Shown here: in pieces, positions 35,200 through 40,758 of the stretch
Layout: every line of letters starts with the position of its first letter
Numbering within the stretch: the first letter of the stretch is position 1
Assembly (NCBI GenBank): GCA_964487845.1
Contig: CAZASK010000014.1
Coordinates: forward strand, 1-40,758
Length of the DNA: 40,758 bases
Reading direction: 5' to 3'
Source of the DNA: CAZASK01 sp964487845
GTDB lineage: Bacteria; Chlamydiota; Chlamydiia; Chlamydiales; FEN-1388
Made by a program: the position numbers and the translations under genes
The notes under the pieces: model-generated
What the model saw: only the letters and a program-made list of their open reading frames with translations
The model's database searches: none
Told to the model about the DNA's origin: nothing

Positions 35200-35229
35200 T
35201 TGACATGAAAACAAATTATATGTAATAAT
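35200..35229 (+). promoter_or_regulatory. Near-consensus sigma-70-type promoter
   Basis: TTGACA (35200-35205), a 17-bp spacer and TAATAAT (35223-35229) are close to the consensus for the housekeeping sigma factor. The site is 31 bp before the ATG at 35260 and is the best promoter in the window. A strong constitutive promoter is implied for the gene behind it. Confidence 0.75.
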
Positions 35230-35259
35230 TTTAAACCATTAATAAAACGAGGTGATAAT

Positions 35260-36105
35260 ATGAATATCCAAAATAATCAAAACCCTTATCAATTAGTTAT
35301 CGATAACTTTCAGCTCTCGCCTTCTGACGAAGAAATCAAAAACAATATTTTACAACTCTATAAAGAGCATCCTGATTCTCCAGAAGTGATTAAAACCGTC
35401 TCGGAACTTCAGATTCCGACTGAAAATCGCATGCCTGTCGAAGAGCGCGGCTACATCCAGCAATATCTTGCTGCTGCTATCAATCAAACAGCTCAACACG
35501 TTCTAAAGCAAATGCATTTAGCTCAGCTTCCCGAACATGTACGCGCTTTTGAAACGACAGCTACTCTTGATGATCAAGAAATGCTCAAAGAAAAACTTCC
35601 TACAATCCTCAGAGAATTACACAGCCATCCGCTCGCAACACGCGCAGCGCTCGAGCTCACACGAAGCGTGGACTTTGCTCGCTATAAAGCATTCCAGACT
35701 CTCAATCCTCAAATCGCCTTGTACAACGCCTTTGCATCAAACCCTTTATTTACACATCAGTTGCCTGATTTTTGTAAAATGATGGCCGAATCACCGCAAG
35801 CAACACCTCCACAACGCCAATATTGCTTTCAAAAGCTGTCTGAAGAAACTCAACGTGAGCTACTTCAAAAGCAAGAGGTAGTAAACCTATGTGCATCTCC
35901 AATCTTTGATAGGCTTGCACTCGATTATCCAGGTTATCAAGAAGGAATGCATCCTCATGATACCGCTGCAAATAACATCAGACAAGAGGCACTGTATCGA
36001 GGAGCCATCTCCTTGCATGAAAAAATCATGCCTTTTATCAAGGCGATGAAGATCGTACAGAATCTTTTCAACAATGAAAGTTACCAGAAACTCACAAACA
36101 AATAA
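35260..36105 (+). CDS. Hypothetical all-helical protein under a strong promoter
   Basis: Unrecognised 281-residue soluble protein with no signal peptide or membrane segment. It looks almost entirely helical, with phrases such as EHPDSPEVIKTVSELQ and LARELHSHPLATRAALEL-like segments (LRELHSHPLA), suggesting helical repeats of a TPR/HEAT-like type without a clear consensus. GAGGTGAT lies 5 nt before the ATG. A near-consensus promoter precedes it and an 11-bp stem terminator follows, so it is a single-gene transcript, probably well expressed. Confidence 0.78.
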   Translation: MNIQNNQNPYQLVIDNFQLSPSDEEIKNNILQLYKEHPDSPEVIKTVSELQIPTENRMPVEERGYIQQYLAAAINQTAQHVLKQMHLAQLPEHVRAFETTATLDDQEMLKEKLPTILRELHSHPLATRAALELTRSVDFARYKAFQTLNPQIALYNAFASNPLFTHQLPDFCKMMAESPQATPPQRQYCFQKLSEETQRELLQKQEVVNLCASPIFDRLALDYPGYQEGMHPHDTAANNIRQEALYRGAISLHEKIMPFIKAMKIVQNLFNNESYQKLTNK

Positions 36106-36119
36106 GACTCTTTACACAG

Positions 36120-36154
36120 TCGATGCTATGTACTCCATAGCATCGACCCTCTTT
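36120..36154 (+). terminator. Probable terminator
   Basis: TCGATGCTATG (36120-36130) and CATAGCATCGA (36136-36146) form a perfect 11-bp stem with a 5-nt loop, 14 bp past the stop of the gene at 35260-36105. The tail CCCTCTTT is only partly T-rich. Confidence 0.6.
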
Positions 36155-36250
36155 GCTTCACTCCTCACAATAACTCTCCCATTTAACAAGAATGGAAAAG
36201 TTTTCAAAAAAAGAAGATGCTAGACTGGGTGCCAATTATGAGGAAAAGAT

Positions 36251-37117
36251 ATGACTCAAACATACCTACAGCATATGCAAAGTATTCTTCGAGTGTTGGT
36301 GCACATTGAAAAAAACTTAAGTGAAGAGCTGTGCCTGGAAAAACTAGTCCGCATTGCTCATATCTCCCCTCATTATTTTCACAGGCTTTTTCATGCGTAT
36401 ATGGGGGAGACACTGCATGACTATGTCACACGCCTGCGTATACAGCACGCGAGTGAAAAACTCAATCACACGAATGCCACAGTAACCGAGATAGCTTTCG
36501 AGGCAGGATACGAAACGCCCTCTTCTTTTACAAAGGCATTTCAACAGCTCATCGGAGAGTCCCCTCGCTCATTTCGTAAGTCGATGAGGCAAAGTATTGA
36601 GACAATGCTCGCACGCATACCACACGATGCATCCGAAAAGTCCTTGTTGCCCCAATATATCAAGCGCCAGGATGAAGAGGTTCTTTTTGTACGAACGATA
36701 GGACCCTACTCAAAGACGCCATGGGAAGGGTTTAAACATTTACTTACCTGGCTACAGAAAAAGAATATCTCCAAAGAGGATATCAAAGCTTTCTACAGTA
36801 TGGGTCTAGACGACCCACACTTTTTCCCTGCTTCAAAATGCCGCTTTGACGCATGCGTTGTATTAAAAGGCAAAAACATTCCAGAAGGTGATGTAGGACT
36901 TAAAATTATCCCAGGAGGAAAATGTGCTGTGTTTACACATCATGGTTCGTACAGCGAAATAGAGACTTTTTTCCAAAAGCTCCTTATCTCATGGCTCCCG
37001 ACTGCAAACATCAACTTTGCCGACACCGCGCCTTTTTGTGAACACCTAGATTTAGGCGATGCAGCAGTTCCGATGACTGAGCGTACTACATACCTCCACA
37101 TCCCACTCGAGGCATAG
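36251..37117 (+). CDS. AraC-family regulator with GyrI-like effector domain
   Basis: A 288-residue transcription regulator of the Rob/SoxS-related type. The N-terminal ~105 residues are the two-helix-turn-helix AraC domain: LEKLVRIAHISPHYFHRLFH and the second helix pair with VTEIAFEAGYETPSSFTKAF and the GESPRSFRK end. The C-terminal ~165 residues are a GyrI-like small-molecule-binding domain (VLFVRTIGPY, GLDDP, GGKCAVFTHHGSY, TYLHIPLEA). The natural role is likely sensing a small hydrophobic or cationic compound. GAGGAAAAG precedes the ATG. The flavoprotein gene starts 3 bp after the stop, so they are one operon and the regulator may control it. Confidence 0.88.
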   Translation: MTQTYLQHMQSILRVLVHIEKNLSEELCLEKLVRIAHISPHYFHRLFHAYMGETLHDYVTRLRIQHASEKLNHTNATVTEIAFEAGYETPSSFTKAFQQLIGESPRSFRKSMRQSIETMLARIPHDASEKSLLPQYIKRQDEEVLFVRTIGPYSKTPWEGFKHLLTWLQKKNISKEDIKAFYSMGLDDPHFFPASKCRFDACVVLKGKNIPEGDVGLKIIPGGKCAVFTHHGSYSEIETFFQKLLISWLPTANINFADTAPFCEHLDLGDAAVPMTERTTYLHIPLEA

Positions 37118-37120
37118 AAG

Positions 37121-38113
37121 ATGAAAAACACTCTCGCGACTCTTTTCCTTGTTGTAGCCGTAGCCATATGCGTAAGTCTACAATCTGCAACATCTGTTGT
37201 CATCATTGGAGCAGGGCCAGCGGGCCTTGCCACCGCAATTGAAGCAAAACTTGCTGGAGCACATACTACTATCATCGAAAAAAGAAGCTCTTACGATCGT
37301 CTTCAAAGGCTCTTTCTTTTTGAGCATTCTCTTCAATTACTCGAAAAATGGGGTGTAGAAGCATCCGAACTCAGAGTCATGCAGATAGGTAAAGAGCGTA
37401 TCGGCATTGTCGCAATTTCAGCACTCGAAAATGCCCTTCGCAAACGTGCAGAAGCTGTGGGCGTTCTCTTTATTCAAGATGAACTTATCCACCTTTCTCA
37501 ACAAAAAAACTCGATTCTCCTCGCCACCAATGGCACACTCCCCTACGACATCTTAGTGGCCGCTGATGGCACACATAGTGCTACAAGACAAGCTCTTGGC
37601 ATAGAAATAGAGCGCATAAGCCACGCAAAGGCAGGAGCCGCTCTTATCCCCTCTTCTGAAAGCGAGTCGAGAATCGACGTCTCTTCCGATATGCAATATG
37701 GGGACTCATTTATCAAAAAATTCTACTTTCCTGGCATGCACTTTATGTTTTTCCAAGGTCCATTTTCGGCTACAAAAGAAGATTTGATTGCCCTATGCAA
37801 AGCCTCAGGATGGCATGCGCAGGCAGATACAATCGCCCTGGATAAAGCACGTTTGCTGCTAGACGTTGACGTATATCTACAAAAAGCAAAACAGTTTTTT
37901 ATAAAAGAGCATAGTGCCCTGATTGTAGGCGATGCTGCAGGAACAGCCACATTTTTTAGAGGAAGCGGCGCCAATTATGCTTTTAAAACAGCAGAAATTG
38001 CTGGCCATTTTTTCCAGTCGAATGACGGCAATAATTTTGAAGCTCGCATGCAAAAAGCAACGGACGACTTGATCGAGGATAGTGCATTTTTATTTCCACA
38101 CTCCTGCCGATAG
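37121..38113 (+). CDS. FAD-dependent oxidoreductase with signal-like N-terminus
   Basis: A 330-residue protein of the PHBH/UbiH-type flavoprotein monooxygenase fold. The FAD motif VVIIGAGPAGLATAIEAKL begins near residue 27, the DG motif VAADGTHSATR is near residue 148, and the GD motif LIVGDAAGTATFFRGSG is near residue 270. In front is a hydrophobic segment (MKNTLATLFLVVAVAICVSL) that reads as a signal peptide or membrane anchor, unusual for this cytosolic fold. It is shorter than typical monooxygenases (380-400). It is translated 3 bp after the AraC-type gene. Its end overlaps the ABC-F gene by 24 bp. Confidence 0.78.
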   Translation: MKNTLATLFLVVAVAICVSLQSATSVVIIGAGPAGLATAIEAKLAGAHTTIIEKRSSYDRLQRLFLFEHSLQLLEKWGVEASELRVMQIGKERIGIVAISALENALRKRAEAVGVLFIQDELIHLSQQKNSILLATNGTLPYDILVAADGTHSATRQALGIEIERISHAKAGAALIPSSESESRIDVSSDMQYGDSFIKKFYFPGMHFMFFQGPFSATKEDLIALCKASGWHAQADTIALDKARLLLDVDVYLQKAKQFFIKEHSALIVGDAAGTATFFRGSGANYAFKTAEIAGHFFQSNDGNNFEARMQKATDDLIEDSAFLFPHSCR

Positions 38114-39511
38114 AAAATAGCGCTTTTGAATTCCAATCTCCTCTAGAAAATCTGCATCATGAGATATTACTATCATAGCTCCTGAATATTCTTTCAGCAC
38201 TTGAATCACATGCTCTCTTGTCTCTAGATCCAAATTGTTTGTGATTTCATCAAGGATGAGCACTTTTGGAGTTTTGGCAGCAATTTGTGCTAACGTAAGC
38301 CTTGCTCGCTCCCCGCCTGACAACGAAGAGACAAGAGCGTGCACTTCTTCATTTTTGCAAAATAAAAATGCTGCAAGATGGCGGCGCAAATCGGCATACT
38401 CCCGGTGAGAAGAACAAGCCTGGATAACTTCTACAACTGTTTTATCATGAGGCAGAGTATTATAGTGTTGATCTACATACCCAATATGTTCACGCTCTGG
38501 CATATACCAATTGCCACTTGTAATAACGGTTGTATCTGCCAATAATGCTTTTACAAATGTAGATTTACCGCTGCCATTATTGCCTACAATGGCCACACGC
38601 TCTTTTGATGTCATGGACATACTTATTTTGCAAAGAAGCGGCTCTGCGCTATATCCTACACTTCCATCATCAACCGAGATAATCGTTTTCATAATGTTCT
38701 CCGCTGCTTGTAGTGAAAATGTGGGATAAATCACTTTCGGCAGCGCAAGTTCACGAAGCTTTTCTTGAAGCTCTTGCTTTTTGTGTCCGATTTCTGCTTT
38801 TTTACGCCCTGAAGTCTCCATGGCGCGGTTTGCTTTTGCACTGCTCACAACAGTTGGCCATTTGCGCTGCTCGATGCTTTTGTGCCCCTTCGCACGACTT
38901 TTGGAAGCCCTCTCTTGCTCTTTCATGAGGGCCTCATGCATCTGCTTTTTCCCGCGCTCGAGACGTTCAAGTTCGAGTTCTATAGCCGCCCTCTTCGATC
39001 GTATCTCATGCATCAAGTCGTCATATCTTCCAGAAAAGATATGAATTTTACCCTGATCTATATGCCAAAACGTGTCTACACATGTACGTAGTAGCTCAAG
39101 ATCATGACTGACGAGGATCACAGTGCCAGCATATGACTGCAACATGCGCATCAGCGATTTTCTATTTTTGCTGTCCAGATGATTCGTAGGCTCATCGAGA
39201 AGCAGTAGGTGAGGATCACATGCAAGCGCCTCGGTCAATGCCTTATTGAGACGCAGCCCTCCACTCAGATGTGCAAAATCTGTAATGACTTGAGGCACAT
39301 GGCCTATACATAAGCCATCTGGAATGATAATTTCTCCGCTTGTGGGTACGGCCTTTTTGTTTAAAATATTTAAAAGCGTTGACTTGCCGATGCCGTTGCG
39401 ACCTATAACCGCGATACGACTTGCTGGCATCACCTGCGCTGTGAAATCTTCAAAACAGATTTTTTGCGGGAGCGAAAGACTTACATTTTTAAATTGGATT
39501 GGCTTATGCAT
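38090..39511 (-). CDS. ABC-F family ATPase with shortened first domain
   Basis: A 473-residue protein with two ABC ATPase domains and no membrane part, as in ABC-F ribosome-associated factors. The first domain has GRNGIGKSTLL (Walker A), LSGG soon after PQVITDFAH, LLLLDEPTNHLD and VILVSHD. The second has GNNGSGKST, SLSGGERARLTLAQIA, LILDEITNNLD and MIVISHD. In the first domain the helical sub-domain between Q-loop and signature is nearly missing. A charged linker of ~85 residues separates the two, as for the P-site-tRNA interaction motif. Some ABC-F proteins protect the ribosome from antibiotics and others are housekeeping; the sequence does not decide. ATG 39511 is preferred (AAGAG 9 nt before); ATG 39520 is an alternative. 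Confidence 0.88.
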   Translation of the reverse strand: MHKPIQFKNVSLSLPQKICFEDFTAQVMPASRIAVIGRNGIGKSTLLNILNKKAVPTSGEIIIPDGLCIGHVPQVITDFAHLSGGLRLNKALTEALACDPHLLLLDEPTNHLDSKNRKSLMRMLQSYAGTVILVSHDLELLRTCVDTFWHIDQGKIHIFSGRYDDLMHEIRSKRAAIELELERLERGKKQMHEALMKEQERASKSRAKGHKSIEQRKWPTVVSSAKANRAMETSGRKKAEIGHKKQELQEKLRELALPKVIYPTFSLQAAENIMKTIISVDDGSVGYSAEPLLCKISMSMTSKERVAIVGNNGSGKSTFVKALLADTTVITSGNWYMPEREHIGYVDQHYNTLPHDKTVVEVIQACSSHREYADLRRHLAAFLFCKNEEVHALVSSLSGGERARLTLAQIAAKTPKVLILDEITNNLDLETREHVIQVLKEYSGAMIVISHDADFLEEIGIQKRYFLSAGVWK

Positions 39512-39520
39512 ACTCAACAT

Positions 39521-39612
39521 CTCTTAAATAGTTTCGGGGAAAAATCGACACTACATCTCAAAAGCTTTGCGCTTTTCACATGCCGCCCCTACTACGAGGG
39601 CTTATTTAAGAG
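39521..39612. repeat. Inverted repeat flanking the ABC-F leader
   Basis: CTCTTAAATA (39521-39530) and TATTTAAGAG (39603-39612) are perfect 10-bp inverted repeats. Between them AAAAGC (39560-39565) and GCTTTT (39571-39576) form an inner hairpin. The interior arms are only weakly complementary. It may be a decayed palindromic element or a structured leader of the ABC-F gene, since it covers the region just before its start. The rest of 39613-39731 holds no gene. Confidence 0.55.
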
Positions 39613-39731
39613 AATATGTTCATGCTACCGCCTTAGGTATGTTTCTGAGGCAATTCTACATAATTTTTGAAAAATAAACAATAGGAATTTACGCTCATTC
39701 TGTATAAGAAAAGAAACAAGGAGAGGAATGT

Positions 39732-40319
39732 ATGAAAAATTCAACTGATCAACAAGCAAAAAAGTGCTGCAAAAAAACAGCTCAACTGCCTCAGTCATTT
39801 TTACATTTTCTCCGCAGCTATGCACCGCTTATTATCATCCTGATCTACTGCATCTTGCTGTCTTCTGTGCACATGCATGCACCCTCATCTCAACAATTTA
39901 TGTACAACTTCATGGGGTATTTTTTTGTTTTTTTATCGCTTTTTAAATTTTTCGATTTGAAAGGATTTGTTGATGGCTTTTCAACATACGACTTGATTGC
40001 CAACCATCTTCGCGGATATGGCTATATGTACCCAGGTATTGAATTGATATTAGGAATATCATACCTCATGCAATGGATCCCGTTTGCTATAAACAGCATC
40101 ACCATTGTCCTCATGCTAATCAGCGGATTAGGAGTGATGAGAAGCATCGTATCTGGAAAAAAAGTACAGTGCGCCTGCCTAGGCACCACGCTCAAGGTAC
40201 CACTGAGCACAGTAAGTGTTTTAGAAAATTTTGGGATGGGAGCTATGGCAGCATATCACCTTTTCATGAATGAACTTCTTTTGAAACTCGCTTTGGTTGG
40301 AAAAATTGATGATTTTTGA
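39732..40319 (+). CDS. MauE/DoxX-like membrane protein, C-terminus from a mobile element
   Basis: A 195-residue inner-membrane protein with four membrane segments. The hallmark is QCACLGTTLKVPLSTVSVLE near residue 148, as in the MauE/DoxX-like redox-associated family, where the Cys pair faces the outer side and the Pro-Leu-Ser-Thr segment leads the last helix. An N-terminal KKCCKK pair is also notable. Family members take part in disulfide or thiol redox of the periplasm. AAGGAGAGG precedes the ATG by 7 nt. The last 15 residues (ELLLKLALVGKIDDF) and the TGA lie inside the palindromic element starting at 40271, so the ancestral protein probably ended near residue 180. Confidence 0.8.
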   Translation: MKNSTDQQAKKCCKKTAQLPQSFLHFLRSYAPLIIILIYCILLSSVHMHAPSSQQFMYNFMGYFFVFLSLFKFFDLKGFVDGFSTYDLIANHLRGYGYMYPGIELILGISYLMQWIPFAINSITIVLMLISGLGVMRSIVSGKKVQCACLGTTLKVPLSTVSVLENFGMGAMAAYHLFMNELLLKLALVGKIDDF

Positions 40320-40435
40320 GCAGGTTTAGTTGCAAATTTTGAGAGTAATATGTGAGCATATAGTCAAAAAATTTGCAGCTAAAGATGCCAAAAATGGTAA
40401 TTTTAACAACCAAATGGAGTTTCAAAAGAAGTTCA
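40271..40435 (+). mobile_element. Palindromic MITE-like element (copy 2, uninterrupted)
   Basis: Perfect 19-bp inverted ends (TGAACTTCTTTTGAAACTC at 40271-40289 and its complement at 40417-40435) continue inward as a long imperfect palindrome of ~55 bp per arm to a central ATATG-tgag-CATAT hairpin near 40350. The core matches the element at 20772-21050 at 68 of 73 positions and carries the single TAA (opposite TTA) where the second MITE inserted there. It has no coding capacity of its own, but its left part is read as the C-terminus of the MauE-like gene. Confidence 0.85.
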
Positions 40436-40464
40436 ATGGTATAACAAGCGCGTAGAGGCTTTTG

Positions 40465-40701
40465 TCATCGAGCGGCTGGCGCTGTAGTCATTGGTGCAGA
40501 AACCCAGGTAAAGCGATCCACTTGCTGCCCGTTATATTCAAGCTTGCCAAAAAACAGAGCTGCTGGCCGAACCCACATCCCAAAATCTCCATAAAGAGTT
40601 TGGTAGACAACAAGCTCTTCTAATGTTTCAGAATGCCTTGCAAGAGCAATCACCTGGTACAGCTGCCCTTTATAATGCCTGTAAATTCCTAATTGAATCA
40701 T
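40465..40701 (-). CDS. DUF1653 family protein
   Basis: A 78-residue protein that matches the short DUF1653 family over its full length: GIYRHYKGQLYQVIALARHSETLEELVVYQ, then LYGDFGMWVRPAALFF and a terminal RF segment (quoted in part: GIYRHYKG, HSETLE, WVRP, DRFTW). The function of the family is unknown; members are small beta-barrel-like cytoplasmic proteins. The start ATG is at 40701. The region 40702-40758 to the end of the window holds no visible gene. Confidence 0.85.
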   Translation of the reverse strand: MIQLGIYRHYKGQLYQVIALARHSETLEELVVYQTLYGDFGMWVRPAALFFGKLEYNGQQVDRFTWVSAPMTTAPAAR

Positions 40702-40758
40702 AGTTTAACGCGAGTCTCCTATTAACCAAATAAATATTTGAGAAATTTTTAGATAGAA

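Noticed and set aside
40434..40445. AATGGTATAA beside the 40271 element as an end of the second MITE
   Set aside because: Only about nine bases match the MITE end and no opposite end is present nearby; chance similarity.
1..40758. tRNA, rRNA genes, CRISPR arrays and prophage
   Set aside because: I saw no tRNA cloverleaf signature, no rRNA-like stretch, no regularly spaced repeats and no phage or complete transposase genes.

Overview
The window looks like a chromosomal segment of an environmental (amoeba-type) member of the Chlamydiota. This assignment is inference, not proof. It rests on three things: a dksA-like gene fused tightly to lspA, kpsF next to a glutamate-type symporter (both arrangements I recall from chlamydial genomes), and a run of large lineage-specific proteins including an OTU-type cysteine protease. 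The metabolism is richer than in the animal-pathogen Chlamydia: isocitrate dehydrogenase, bifunctional PutA, type II NADH dehydrogenase, GmhA and guanine deaminase are all present. I found no tRNA, rRNA or CRISPR array.

Layout. 1-7.6 kb: a terminator, a 929-residue helical protein, the Na+/H+ antiporter NhaD, a membrane protein with Gln-Cys repeats, and two related proteins with lysine-rich tails. 7.6-13.2 kb: kpsF and a dicarboxylate/amino-acid symporter, divergent from an isocitrate dehydrogenase of the Thermus/Rickettsia class, which converges on a gmhA-lpxK operon. KpsF, GmhA and LpxK all serve lipopolysaccharide synthesis. 13.2-15.2 kb: a thioredoxin-fold protein and a sodium:solute symporter. 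15.2-17.3 kb: the OTU-domain protein. 17.4-19.7 kb: an overlapping three-gene RNA-modification operon (SAM methyltransferase, TrmH-type methyltransferase, RluA-type pseudouridine synthase). 19.8-22.2 kb: two hypothetical genes converging on a nested pair of small palindromic elements. 22.3-23.9 kb: guanine deaminase and an exported beta-propeller. 23.9-26.7 kb: a leftward cluster dksA-lspA-hypothetical-cinA with one-base gaps or overlaps. 26.7-30.8 kb: a quinone-reductase-like enzyme, then NDH-2 coupled to a 570-residue unknown. 30.8-34.3 kb: putA. 34.4-36.1 kb: a long palindrome, an exported HMA-like protein and an unknown helical protein behind a near-consensus promoter. 36.2-40.7 kb: an AraC/GyrI-type regulator with an exported-looking flavoprotein, an ABC-F ATPase, a MauE/DoxX-like membrane protein and a DUF1653 protein.

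The most unusual content is a set of non-coding palindromic elements. One family has three copies (20772-21050, 27767-27807, 40271-40435). One copy is interrupted by a different 161-bp palindromic element with a 3-bp target duplication, and the copy at 40271 keeps the uninterrupted site. These elements supply the stop codons of two genes, and in one case also the last 15 codons. An unrelated 160-bp near-complete palindrome lies at 34386-34545. A 26-bp exact tandem duplication at 11453-11504 carries the ends of both convergent genes icd and lpxK and so separates them.
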